NCBI GenBank assembly: GCA_902797305.1
Contig: CADBSK010000052.1
Location: 1 to 53,676 of the forward strand
DNA length: 53,676 nucleotides
Direction: 5' to 3'
DNA from: an uncultured Spirochaetaceae bacterium
GTDB taxonomy: Bacteria > Spirochaetota > Spirochaetia > Treponematales > Treponemataceae
Shown: positions 46,261-53,676 of the stretch, one piece after another
Layout of the letters: each line of letters begins with the position of its first letter
Numbering within the stretch: the first letter of the stretch is position 1
Notes under the pieces: generated by a model
The model's database searches: none
What the model was told of the DNA's origin: nothing
The model's input: the letters and a program-made list of their open reading frames with translations, nothing else
Translations under genes and position numbers: made by a program

Positions 46261-46911
46261 ATGGAAGACGATATCCTTACAATAGAAGAAGTTGCAAAAT
46301 ATCTTCGAGTTTCTGACAGAACAGTTTATGATTGGGCACAAAAGGGAGAAATTCCTGCCGGAAAAATCGGTACTGTCTGGAGATTTAAGAAAAGTGAAGT
46401 TGTAAAGTGGGTTAACGAGCGTCTTTCATCAGGTTCATCTTCAAAAGTTAACGATACTGGAGTTCAGGTTAAGAATATTCTTTCTCCAGACCGCGTAATT
46501 TTTGTTTCTCAGACATCAAAACATGATGCTCTGGTTGAATTAGCAGAAAATTTAGCTAATGCTCCTCAGGTAAAAAATAGAGAAGAACTTGTTTCTGAGA
46601 TTTTAAAAAGAGAAGAATTGATGAGTACCGCAATTGGTCGTGGTATAGCAATTCCTCATGTACGTCTTTCTTCTGTTACAGATTTGGTTATGTCTGTTGG
46701 TGTATGTAAAAATCCTGTAGAAGACTTTTCTACAATCGATGATAAACCTGTTACTTTGTTGATTATGATTGCCGCTGCCTATAATCAGCATGCTTATTAT
46801 TTAAAAACTTTGTCTTATTTTAGTGCAAAATTAAAAAAAGATGATTTAAGACAGGCCTTAAACAAAGCTGAAACTACTAGAGAAGTTTACGATTTACTCG
46901 TAAAAGACTAG
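46261..46911 (+). CDS. Excisionase-type helix-turn-helix fused to PTS EIIA (PtsN/fructose-type)
   Basis: The 216-residue product has two parts. Residues 1-60 are an excisionase/MerR-like DNA-binding domain (LTIEEVAKYLRVSDRTVYDW followed by IPAGKIGTVWRFKKSEVVKW). Residues about 70-216 are a PTS EIIA domain of the PtsN/fructose type, with the phosphorylatable histidine at H133 in GRGIAIPHVRLSSV. The fusion suggests that phosphorylation of EIIA by the PTS controls DNA binding, so the protein reports carbon or nitrogen status. No sugar-transporting EIIB or EIIC gene is adjacent. A phased repeat array and TTGACA box lie upstream. Its regulon is unknown. Confidence 0.87.
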   Translation: MEDDILTIEEVAKYLRVSDRTVYDWAQKGEIPAGKIGTVWRFKKSEVVKWVNERLSSGSSSKVNDTGVQVKNILSPDRVIFVSQTSKHDALVELAENLANAPQVKNREELVSEILKREELMSTAIGRGIAIPHVRLSSVTDLVMSVGVCKNPVEDFSTIDDKPVTLLIMIAAAYNQHAYYLKTLSYFSAKLKKDDLRQALNKAETTREVYDLLVKD

Positions 46912-46912
46912 T

Positions 46913-48100
46913 TTAAGGCAAAACGACGGGAATCCACTTGTCTGTATCATTCTGGTCTTGTGCTATAAGACCAGGTTTTACGCCTTTTGCTGTTGTTTCG
47001 TTTAATACAAACCATTTATCACCAACCTGAATCTTTGCTCCATTGAGATTAAGGTCGACTCCGTAAACAGCATGTTTGTATTCATTGCTTATAAAAAGTG
47101 TGGATTTTGTACCAAATTGTTCCATTAGACAACATAGGAGTAAAGAACGGCTGTCGCAGTCACTTCCTTTACCTGTTATTACTCCGATGAGATTTGTAAA
47201 ATCGCTTGAATTCTTTTCTCTTTCGTATTCAAAGTTCTGCACCCACGCTAAAAGAATTTCGTTTAGTACTGTATTTGGATTTGTGGGATTCTTTTTTTGA
47301 GCTTCTGGCATGAATGCGGTACTAATATCAAATGCTACTTTAGAAAGTCTTGAATAACTGTCTCTAAAAATCATTTTATAATATCTTTGCCATGCTTCTT
47401 TCCATTTTTCGTTTCCTGCATAAAACTTTAAAACTGAATACTCGCAGTCAACTAAAAATTCTGCAGCTTCTTCGTCATCCATTTTTATGCTTGTTTCAAT
47501 TTTTCTACCGTTTATGCTAAGAGTAATATTTTTTGTCTGATCGTTATTAAATCCGTAAGTAGAAATAATTCCAGGTGAAAAATAACTTCCTCTATCAATG
47601 GAAAGAGAATTTAAAGTTGAAATCATAAACTGCTGAACGGCATCTGCTTTGTCACTGTCTGCATAGCATAACAAAACCAGGTTTGTATTTTTTTCAGGAA
47701 GTTTTACAGATACAGCCCATCCTTGAGAGCCTTTCTGGGATAAAATCTTTGTAGAAAAATTACAAATTGCGCAGTCTGTATATCTCCAGACAAAAGTATC
47801 TATCCCTTCGGTTTCTCCTGAAAGCTTTTTTAATGTAGCTTCCAGGGCTGTTTTAGGTTCCGAATAAATGGTCTCGGGATATAATTTCATAACAAGGTCA
47901 ACAGGAAGTCTGTCGTGTTTGAACTGGTAACTCATACCGTCAGGAGTGTATCCGGCAACTTTATAACCTTCAGGAATATCAAGTGCCCATCCGTAATCGT
48001 TGTCAATGATTTCTTCTGAAAAAACCTGTACTCCAGAAAAAATAACAAATGAAAAAAATAAAGATACAACAAAATTAAATAAAGGGTTTCTTCTTGTCAT
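46913..48100 (-). CDS. Secreted transglutaminase-like protein
   Basis: The 395-residue product has a signal peptide (FNFVVSLFFSFVIFSGVQVF) and a C-terminal transglutaminase-like (papain-fold) segment. The cysteine is C315 in GKGSDCDSRSLLLCCLMEQF, the histidine H343 in YKHAVYGVDL, and the acid is probably E368 in WFVLNETT in place of the usual aspartate. The upstream 290 residues are unrecognised, with an N-terminal beta-rich domain (YGWALDIPEGYKVAGYTPDG). It could be a periplasmic peptidase-like or cross-linking protein. Its stop lies 1 nt from that of the HTH-EIIA gene. Confidence 0.75.
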   Translation of the reverse strand: MTRRNPLFNFVVSLFFSFVIFSGVQVFSEEIIDNDYGWALDIPEGYKVAGYTPDGMSYQFKHDRLPVDLVMKLYPETIYSEPKTALEATLKKLSGETEGIDTFVWRYTDCAICNFSTKILSQKGSQGWAVSVKLPEKNTNLVLLCYADSDKADAVQQFMISTLNSLSIDRGSYFSPGIISTYGFNNDQTKNITLSINGRKIETSIKMDDEEAAEFLVDCEYSVLKFYAGNEKWKEAWQRYYKMIFRDSYSRLSKVAFDISTAFMPEAQKKNPTNPNTVLNEILLAWVQNFEYEREKNSSDFTNLIGVITGKGSDCDSRSLLLCCLMEQFGTKSTLFISNEYKHAVYGVDLNLNGAKIQVGDKWFVLNETTAKGVKPGLIAQDQNDTDKWIPVVLP

Positions 48101-48122
48101 TTAATTACTCCTGAACTATATT
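48094..48122 (+). promoter_or_regulatory. Sigma-70-type promoter of the pseudouridine synthase gene
   Basis: TTGTCA at 48094-48099 and TATATT at 48117-48122 are spaced by 17 nt; the -35 box overlaps the start of the divergent transglutaminase-like gene. The start point should fall at or within 2 nt of the ATG at 48131, and no ribosome binding site precedes it, so the mRNA may be leaderless. Confidence 0.45.
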
Positions 48123-48130
48123 ATTTTCGG

Positions 48131-48781
48131 ATGAAAAAGATTGATATTTTATTTGAAAATGACGAAATTCTCGTAATTAATAAACCTTCCGGGGTTGCAG
48201 TTCAGGGTGGCAAAGGAATTTCCCATCCGCTGGATAAAGAACTACCTTTGCAACTGGGCTATCCAATTTTTCTTGTTCACCGACTGGATATGGATACCTG
48301 CGGAATTATGATAGTTGCAAAATCTCCTCTTGCAGCTGCTCTATGGACAAAAAAAATCGGCTCAAAAGAAGTAAAAAAAGAGTATTCAGCTATTTGTATC
48401 GGCACTCTTGAAAAAAAAGAAGGTACGATTCGGGAAGACATAATTCAACATGGCGAAAAAAAGACTGCACTTACCAGTTATAAGGTTATTGAAGAAAAAC
48501 GGGTTGTAATTCCTGCAACTGAGGATAAGGAGGAGCAATCTATAACTTTGTCAAAAATCAATCTTGTTCTTGAAACTGGAAGAATGCATCAAATTCGTAT
48601 TCATCTGGCTTCTCAGGGATGTCCCATTGCCGGCGATGATAAACATGGAAATTTTAAGCTTAATAAGATTGTCAGAAGAATTGGTATAAAAAAACTTCAG
48701 CTGGAAGCTTTCAGACTTTCTGTTCCCTTAGACGGTGGTTTAAAAGTATTTGAACTGTCTAAGTCGGAATTAGAGTTTTAA
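48131..48781 (+). CDS. RluA-family pseudouridine synthase
   Basis: These enzymes isomerise uridines in ribosomal or transfer RNA. The 216-residue product has the catalytic-aspartate motif VHRLDMDTCGIMIVAK, where the usual HRLDxxTSG serine is cysteine, an opening FENDEILVINKPSGVAVQGG typical of the RluA/RluC/RluD group, and the RMHQIRIHLASQGCPIAGDD stretch. There is no N-terminal S4 domain, so the size fits RluA rather than RluC/D. The exact target base cannot be told. It has its own near-leaderless promoter and precedes the rimP operon by 165 nt. Confidence 0.9.
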   Translation: MKKIDILFENDEILVINKPSGVAVQGGKGISHPLDKELPLQLGYPIFLVHRLDMDTCGIMIVAKSPLAAALWTKKIGSKEVKKEYSAICIGTLEKKEGTIREDIIQHGEKKTALTSYKVIEEKRVVIPATEDKEEQSITLSKINLVLETGRMHQIRIHLASQGCPIAGDDKHGNFKLNKIVRRIGIKKLQLEAFRLSVPLDGGLKVFELSKSELEF

Positions 48782-48841
48782 GAGATGAAAAATGTGAAAC
48801 AATTTGATATCGCAAAATTACAAGATATTCTATAAAATACC

Positions 48842-48870
48842 TTGACAAAAATATACTTTTTTTCTATATT
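48842..48870 (+). promoter_or_regulatory. Strong sigma-70 promoter of the rimP-nusA-infB operon
   Basis: A perfect TTGACA (48842-48847) is followed after 17 nt by TATATT (48865-48870). The start point is expected near 48877, about 27 nt before an intrinsic terminator hairpin and about 70 nt before the rimP start. A weaker box pair (TTGATA at 48804, TATTCT at 48826) lies upstream. Confidence 0.7.
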
Positions 48871-48903
48871 TATTGTGTACATTTTAATATTAACTTTAAG
48901 ATG

Positions 48904-48929
48904 GACTCGTGGCTCACGGGTCTTTTTTT
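48904..48929 (+). terminator. Leader terminator (attenuator) before rimP
   Basis: Arms GACTCGTG (48904-48911) and CACGGGTC (48915-48922) pair over 8 bp with one G-U pair and a 3-nt loop GCT, followed by seven T (48923-48929). This is a textbook intrinsic terminator. It lies inside the leader, between the promoter and the AAAGGA ribosome binding site (48935-48940) of rimP, so it should control how much transcript reaches rimP, nusA, infB and rbfA. Confidence 0.75.
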
Positions 48930-48946
48930 ATTTCAAAGGAAATACT

Positions 48947-49405
48947 GTGGAATACATACCATTAGATTCTATGGCGCACTATAAAGACTGTGCTCCCTTG
49001 GTAGATGGCTTGGGTTACACTCTTGTGGAACTCCATATCACCCCGCAGAAAGGCGTTACTCGTATCAACGCTGTTATTGCTTCTAAAGATCCATCAGTAG
49101 ATATCGGTGTTAATGATTGCTCAAAGGTACATCACGCTTTACTTCCTCGTTTAGAAGCTATTCTTGGTACAGAAGATACTTACATGGAATTAACAAGTCC
49201 TGGAATGGAACGAAATATTAAAAATGCAGCAGAGTTTGCAGTTTTTAAAGGTCGTGAAGTTCGTGTCTGGGACAAAAATATTTCGGATTGGGTTGGTGGA
49301 GTCATAGTTGATTCCGATAATACTTCGGTTACATTAGAAAAAGACGGCACAAAGCAGACTTTTTCTTATGAAAATATAGCAAAAGCAAAATTTATTCACT
49401 TATAA
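48947..49405 (+). CDS. rimP: Ribosome maturation factor RimP
   Basis: RimP helps assemble the 30S ribosomal subunit. The GTG at 48947, 6 nt after AAAGGA, gives 152 residues. The N-terminal domain shows DGLGYTLVELHITPQKG, and the motif ELTSPGMERNIKNAAEFAVF matches the family's LxSPGLeR stretch; the C-terminal part is a small SH3-like domain. The frame remains open upstream to 48842, but that extension would lie across the promoter and terminator hairpin and is rejected. It begins the usual rimP-nusA-infB order. Confidence 0.92.
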   Translation: MEYIPLDSMAHYKDCAPLVDGLGYTLVELHITPQKGVTRINAVIASKDPSVDIGVNDCSKVHHALLPRLEAILGTEDTYMELTSPGMERNIKNAAEFAVFKGREVRVWDKNISDWVGGVIVDSDNTSVTLEKDGTKQTFSYENIAKAKFIHL

Positions 49406-49428
49406 AATAATTATTTGGGGGCTTATTT

Positions 49429-50862
49429 ATGTCAGAAATGGCAGAGGCAATCCGTGCATTAATTGACGAAAAAGGTTATACAGTTGAATCTGTTAAACAA
49501 ACTATTGAAAATGCGTTAAAGGCAGCTTACAAAAAGTATTACGGTAATGCTGATAATGCAATCGTAAAATTTGCTGATGATATGTCAGACGTTTCAATCT
49601 ACTCTCGCAAAACAGTAGTTGATGGTGTTTATGATCCTGTTACAGAAATTGAACTTGAAGAAGCTAAATTGTTATCTGATGATGTAGAGTTAGGTGATGA
49701 AATCGATATTCTTGAAGATCCAAAATCTTTTGGACGCTCTGCAGTTTCTACTGGTAAACAGACTGCTCATCAGGGCTTGAATGAAACAATCAAGGATTCT
49801 CTTTACAATCAGTACAAGGACAAAATCGGAGAAATGATTAATGGTTATTATCAGCGCGAACGCAATGGTAATATCTATGTAGATCTTGGTAATGCAGGCA
49901 AAATCGAAGGTATCCTTCCATTAAAATATCAGTCACCTCGTGAAACATATGAACAGGGTGATAGAATTAAGGCAATTATTGCTGAAATTAAAAAGAACTC
50001 AAGCGGACTTCAGATTGTTTTGAGCCGCTCTGATCCAAAACTTGTAGAAATTACAATGGAATTAGAAATTCCTGAAATTGCAGATGGTACTGTTAAAATT
50101 GAAAAATGTGTACGAGATGCAGGATACAGAACAAAAATGGCGGTTTCAACAGTAAGAGAAGAAATTGATCCTGTTGGAGCTTGTGTCGGAACAAAAGGTG
50201 TTCGTATCCAGAACGTAATCCGTGAACTTTTAGGTGAAAAAATCGATGTACTCAAGTACGATTCTGATCCTGTTGAGTTTATTAAAAATGCTCTTTCTCC
50301 AGCACAGGTTTCTAGAGTTGTAATTCTAGACGAAGAGAAAAAGCAGGCTCTTGCAATCGTAGAAGACAGTCAGTTTAGTCTTGCAATCGGTAAACAGGGA
50401 CAGAATGTTCGTCTTGCAAACCGTTTGTGCGACTGGTCAATCGATGTAAAGACTGAAGAACAGTGTCAGGATATGGACTTGAGCGATAAAGCAACTTCTG
50501 TTGCTGCAAGAAATCTCTTTAAAGATGAAGCTCCTGCAGAAATCAATGTTATTAAAGAACTCCCTGGAGTAGATCCTGAAGTTGCTGCAGCCTTAGAAAA
50601 TGCCGGAATTTCGGATCTTGCTGATTTTATTACTGATTACGAAACAATTTCTGTTGATGGCGTTTCTAAAGAACAACTCGAAGAAGTTTATAACCTGATT
50701 CGTGAAAATGTAGAAATCGTTGAAGATGATTCAGAAGAACAGGAAGAGAAAACTGAAGAAGAAAAGTATTATTGTCCAGACTGTGGTGCTGAAATCTCAG
50801 TTGACATGACACGCTGTCCAAAATGTGGTGTTGAACTTGAATTTACAGAGGACGATGAATAG
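49429..50862 (+). CDS. nusA: Transcription elongation/termination factor NusA with C-terminal zinc ribbon
   Basis: NusA binds RNA polymerase and controls pausing, termination and antitermination. The 477-residue product has an N-terminal RNAP-binding domain, an S1 domain (GNIYVDLGNAGKIEGILPLK) and two KH domains (DPVGACVGTKGVRIQNVIRE; LAIGKQGQNVRLANRLCDWS). A helix-hairpin-helix-like segment follows (KELPGVDPEVAAALENAGIS). The last 31 residues form a zinc-ribbon-like module with C449, C452, C463 and C466 (YYCPDCGAEI and CPKCGVEL). TTTGGGGG precedes the ATG. It lies between rimP and infB. Confidence 0.95.
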   Translation: MSEMAEAIRALIDEKGYTVESVKQTIENALKAAYKKYYGNADNAIVKFADDMSDVSIYSRKTVVDGVYDPVTEIELEEAKLLSDDVELGDEIDILEDPKSFGRSAVSTGKQTAHQGLNETIKDSLYNQYKDKIGEMINGYYQRERNGNIYVDLGNAGKIEGILPLKYQSPRETYEQGDRIKAIIAEIKKNSSGLQIVLSRSDPKLVEITMELEIPEIADGTVKIEKCVRDAGYRTKMAVSTVREEIDPVGACVGTKGVRIQNVIRELLGEKIDVLKYDSDPVEFIKNALSPAQVSRVVILDEEKKQALAIVEDSQFSLAIGKQGQNVRLANRLCDWSIDVKTEEQCQDMDLSDKATSVAARNLFKDEAPAEINVIKELPGVDPEVAAALENAGISDLADFITDYETISVDGVSKEQLEEVYNLIRENVEIVEDDSEEQEEKTEEEKYYCPDCGAEISVDMTRCPKCGVELEFTEDDE

Positions 50863-50870
50863 GAGATATA

Positions 50871-53633
50871 ATGGCAGAAGAAACAGAAAAAAAACAGGCA
50901 TTTGTTGTCCACAAAAAAACTGACTCAAATCCTTCTGCAGTTAACAACGCACAAAATGCAAATGTTGTTGCCAAAAAGAAGGTTGTAGTTGTAAAAAAGA
51001 AGCCAGCTCCTGCACCAGATACTACAAAAAAATTAGTAGTAAAAAAGGCAGAAACAACTTCTGAAAAAGCAGCAGAGAAGGCACAGGAACCTGCTGAAAA
51101 ACAGACTCCTGTACAGAATAATAATAATGCTTCGCCTAAAAACGATAATCGTCCTCAGCAAAAACGCACATTTGAACTCAATTCTGCACGTCCAAATGTA
51201 AAAGCCGGTAATCTATCAGATCACGGACGAAGAGACGGTAATGGTTATAATCGCGGTGGATATAATAACGGCGGGTATAATCGTGGCGGATACAATAATA
51301 ATCGCCAAGGTAATTCTTCAGGTTTTACCGGAGCTCAGGCTCGTCAGGGTTATCAGAACCGTGAAAGAGACGGAAATCGTCAGGGTGGATTCCAGGGACG
51401 AAACGGACAGAATGGACAGCAGGGAAATCGTCAGGGCGGTTTCCAGCCAAGAAATGGCCAGGGTGGATTCGGTGCAAATAGACCTAATAATGGTCCACGT
51501 TTTGGCGGACAGGGCGGTGGATTCCGTGCCGGAGGTGCAGCTCCTGTACCTCCAATGATGCAGAATCGTGCTCCTGCAAAAAAAGCATTTAAGGGTAAAA
51601 AACAGGTTTATAATCGTAAAGACGAAGAGCAGTACGATGATAATTTGTTTGATACAAAGAAGAAGGTCGAAACTCCAGCTTCAGTTGTTCCAAAGTCAAT
51701 TGAAATTATGGAAACAGTTTCAGTTTCTGATCTTGCTAGAAAAATGAATTTGAAGGCAAGCGAAGTTATTGCTAAGTTAATGGGAATGGGTATGATGGTA
51801 ACTATTACCCAGTCTATTGACTCTGATACTGCAACATTACTTGCTTCAGAATATGGTTGCGAAGTAAAAATCATCAGTTTGTACGACGAAACTGTAATCG
51901 AAGGTGATAAGGATGTTGAAGAAAAAATGCTTCCTCGTCCTCCAATTGTTACAGTTATGGGACATGTTGACCATGGTAAAACAAAGACTCTCGATGCTAT
52001 TCGTAAGTCTCATGTTGCCGAAGGAGAAGCTGGTGGTATTACCCAGTCTATTGGTGCTTATTCTGTAAAAACACCAAAGGGAACTATTACATTCCTTGAT
52101 ACACCGGGTCATGAAGCATTTACAATGATGCGCGCCCGCGGTGCTCAGGTAACTGATGTTGTTGTTCTTGTTGTAGCAGCTGATGATGGTGTTATGCCTC
52201 AGACTCTTGAAGCTATTGCACATGCAAAAGATGCAAAAGTTCCAATTATTGTAGCTGTTAACAAATGTGATAAACCTGAAGCTAATCCAGATAAGGTTAA
52301 AACACAGCTTAGTGAACACGGTCTTACCCCTGAAGAATGGGGTGGTGATACGCAGTATGTTCATATTTCTGCTCTTAAAAAAGAAGGTATTGATGATCTT
52401 CTTGATGCTATTTTGTTACAGGCAGAAATGCTTGAACTTAAAGCAACTCATGATTGTCGTGCAGAAGGTAAATGTCTTGAATCACGCATTGATCAGGGCC
52501 GTGGTGTAGTTTCTACTGTAATCATTCAGAGAGGTACCTTAAAACAGGGTGATCCATTTGTTGCTGGTATTTATAGTGGTCGTGTTCGTGCAATGTTTGA
52601 TGACCGTGGTCGTCGTATTACAGAAGCAGGACCTTCTACTCCAGTAGAGGTACTTGGTATGGAAGAAATGCCTAACGCAGGAGATCCATTCCAGGTTACA
52701 GAAAGCGAAAAAGAAGCTCGTGCGATTTCTACAAAACGACAGGAACTCAAGAGATACGAAGCTGCCAAGGCTGTTAAAAAGACAACTCTTGAAACTCTCT
52801 TTACAGATATTGAATCACATGAGGTTCAGGAACTAAAGATTATTATTAAGGCGGATCTTCAGGGATCTGCAGAAGCTCTTAAGACATCTCTTGAAAAGCT
52901 TTCTACAAAAGAAATCCGCGTAAATGTTATCCATAGTTCTGCCGGTGCTATTAATGAATCCGATGTAACTCTTGCAGCTGCTGACAGCAATGCAATTATC
53001 ATTGGATTTAATGTTCGTCCGACACCTAAGGCAAAAGCTCTTGCTGATACAGAAAAGGTTGATATCAGAAAGTACAATATCATCTATAAGTGTGTTGAAG
53101 AAATTCAGGCTGCTATGGAAGGTATGCTTTCTCCTGATACTAAAGAACAGGTTATCGGTAGCGTTGAAGTTCGTAATACATTTAAGGTTCCTAAAGTTGG
53201 AACAATTGCCGGATGTTACGTTACAGACGGTTGCGTAAAACGAAGTGCAATGGTTAACCTCATTCGTGATGGAATCGTTAAGTATACAGGTAAAATTGCT
53301 TCCCTTAAGAGATTTAAGGATGATGCAAAAGAAGTTGCAACAGGATTTGAATGTGGTTTGAGCCTTGAAAACTGGCAGGATATCCAGGTTGGTGACCACC
53401 TTGAAGTATTTGAATACATTCAGGTTGCCCGAAAACTTGGGGATGAACTTCATGATGATCGTGCTGAAAATGAAAAGAAGGCTGCAGAAGCCGCCGCTAA
53501 AGCACAGGCAGAAGCAGAAGCTGAAAAGGCTCTTGAAGCTGAACAGTTAGCTGCAGAAAAGGCGGCTGGTAAGGCAAAAAAAGCAGGTAAGGTAAAAGAT
53601 TTGGGAACACAGTTCCCTGGAGATGCTGAATAA
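50871..53633 (+). CDS. infB: Translation initiation factor IF-2 with RGG/N/Q-rich N-terminal region
   Basis: IF-2 is the GTPase that places initiator tRNA on the ribosome. The 920-residue product has a variable N-terminus, then the IF2_N segment ([20 protein letters not shown]) and G motifs GHVDHGKT (364-371), [18 protein letters not shown] and SALKKEGID. The C-terminal EF-Tu-like and C2 domains are complete. Residues about 119-222 (nt 51225-51536) form a low-complexity segment with repeated [18 protein letters not shown] and RNGQ units, resembling eukaryotic RGG/FG-type disordered regions. The tail is Ala/Glu/Lys rich. The ATG is preceded by AGGAG. Confidence 0.96.
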   Translation: MAEETEKKQAFVVHKKTDSNPSAVNNAQNANVVAKKKVVVVKKKPAPAPDTTKKLVVKKAETTSEKAAEKAQEPAEKQTPVQNNNNASPKNDNRPQQKRTFELNSARPNVKAGNLSDHGRRDGNGYNRGGYNNGGYNRGGYNNNRQGNSSGFTGAQARQGYQNRERDGNRQGGFQGRNGQNGQQGNRQGGFQPRNGQGGFGANRPNNGPRFGGQGGGFRAGGAAPVPPMMQNRAPAKKAFKGKKQVYNRKDEEQYDDNLFDTKKKVETPASVVPKSIEIMETVSVSDLARKMNLKASEVIAKLMGMGMMVTITQSIDSDTATLLASEYGCEVKIISLYDETVIEGDKDVEEKMLPRPPIVTVMGHVDHGKTKTLDAIRKSHVAEGEAGGITQSIGAYSVKTPKGTITFLDTPGHEAFTMMRARGAQVTDVVVLVVAADDGVMPQTLEAIAHAKDAKVPIIVAVNKCDKPEANPDKVKTQLSEHGLTPEEWGGDTQYVHISALKKEGIDDLLDAILLQAEMLELKATHDCRAEGKCLESRIDQGRGVVSTVIIQRGTLKQGDPFVAGIYSGRVRAMFDDRGRRITEAGPSTPVEVLGMEEMPNAGDPFQVTESEKEARAISTKRQELKRYEAAKAVKKTTLETLFTDIESHEVQELKIIIKADLQGSAEALKTSLEKLSTKEIRVNVIHSSAGAINESDVTLAAADSNAIIIGFNVRPTPKAKALADTEKVDIRKYNIIYKCVEEIQAAMEGMLSPDTKEQVIGSVEVRNTFKVPKVGTIAGCYVTDGCVKRSAMVNLIRDGIVKYTGKIASLKRFKDDAKEVATGFECGLSLENWQDIQVGDHLEVFEYIQVARKLGDELHDDRAENEKKAAEAAAKAQAEAEAEKALEAEQLAAEKAAGKAKKAGKVKDLGTQFPGDAE

Positions 53634-53676
53634 TGGGTCAATATAGAATGCAGCGACTGGATTCACAGCTTCGCGA
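53633..53676 (+). CDS. rbfA: Ribosome-binding factor A, N-terminal fragment (cut by window end)
   Basis: Fourteen codons are visible ([14 protein letters not shown]) before the window ends. The ATG overlaps the infB stop as TAATG. The position directly after infB and the basic, arginine-rich start followed by an LxxQLR-like helix match RbfA, which matures the 30S subunit together with RimP. The identification rests mainly on gene order. Confidence 0.6.
   Translation, partial: MGQYRMQRLDSQLR

Noticed and set aside
48785-48835. Small 16-codon reading frame (MKNVKQFDIAKLQDIL) before the rimP promoter
   Set aside because: The AAGAG is too close to the ATG to serve as a ribosome binding site, and nothing else supports it.
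48842-48946. RimP starting at 48842 with a hydrophobic N-terminus
   Set aside because: The extension would lie across a consensus promoter and terminator hairpin; GTG 48947 has a proper ribosome binding site and gives a family-length protein.
48901-48984. 27-codon frame starting inside the rimP leader, possible leader peptide
   Set aside because: It has no ribosome binding site and it overlaps the terminator hairpin and rimP start out of frame.
51846-52364. 172-codon open frame on the minus strand opposite infB
   Set aside because: Same reasons: composition and position show it is a shadow of infB.
52833-53453. 206-codon open frame on the minus strand opposite infB
   Set aside because: It has low-complexity Ser/Asn/Cys/Phe composition, no ribosome binding site, and lies wholly within the well-supported infB gene.
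1-53676. tRNA, rRNA, CRISPR, insertion sequences or phage genes
   Set aside because: I looked through all intergenic gaps (none above about 170 bp) and found no cloverleaf-like, repeat-spacer or transposase-like sequence.

Overview
This AT-rich window (roughly one third G+C by eye) reads as the core chromosome of a treponeme-like spirochaete. The evidence is a PUR-domain protein of the Borrelia BpuR type, the tamB-bamA-skp-mutS cluster (as I recall, the same order as TP0325-TP0328 of Treponema pallidum), mcsA-mcsB-clpC without ctsR, and a cheW / DegT-like / nadK / recN / LysM run that I also recall from treponemes. Species cannot be fixed from sequence alone. I see no phage, transposon, CRISPR array, tRNA or rRNA. 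Genes are packed tightly, often with 1-17 nt overlaps, and no intergenic gap exceeds about 170 bp.

Layout. 1-16191 (+): end of an unknown gene, prfB, a PEGA-type envelope protein, ftsY, a secreted unknown, a lipoprotein-release-type ABC exporter (permease, LolD-like ATPase, permease), mcsA, a divergent mcsB, clpC, an orphan solute-binding protein, a secreted beta-helix-like protein and rnhB. 16244-20282 (-): tmk, a secreted unknown, aroB and a cysteine desulfurase, then a bpuR-like gene with its own promoter, ending at a terminator shared with rnhB. 20356-38433 (+): envelope biogenesis (tamB, bamA, skp), mutS, comF, cheW, a DegT-like protein, nadK, recN, a conserved unknown, an HD-domain protein and a LysM protein with a dead LytM domain. 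38445-46105 (-): a beta-propeller protein, a second degenerate LytM protein, two phosphohexomutases on either side of an OFA-type MFS transporter, and a DnaQ-like exonuclease. 46261-46911 (+): a regulator joining an excisionase-type helix-turn-helix to a PTS EIIA domain. 46913-48100 (-): a secreted transglutaminase-like protein. 48131-end (+): an RluA-family pseudouridine synthase and the rimP-nusA-infB-rbfA operon, which runs off the window.

How the genes work together. Two themes dominate: building the diderm envelope (SRP receptor, Lol-type exporter, TamB, BamA, Skp, LytM/LysM proteins) and translation, RNA and DNA upkeep (RF2, IF-2, NusA, RimP, RbfA, RNase HII, MutS, RecN). The most unusual signals are an McsB that has lost the motifs for arginine phosphorylation while keeping its place between mcsA and clpC; a strong promoter followed at once by an intrinsic terminator just before rimP; an IF-2 with a long Gly/Asn/Arg/Gln-rich disordered segment; a NusA with a C-terminal zinc ribbon; and a helix-turn-helix/EIIA fusion preceded by helically phased repeats. 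I did not find a clearly new multi-gene system; the McsB-like pseudokinase is the best candidate for undescribed biology.
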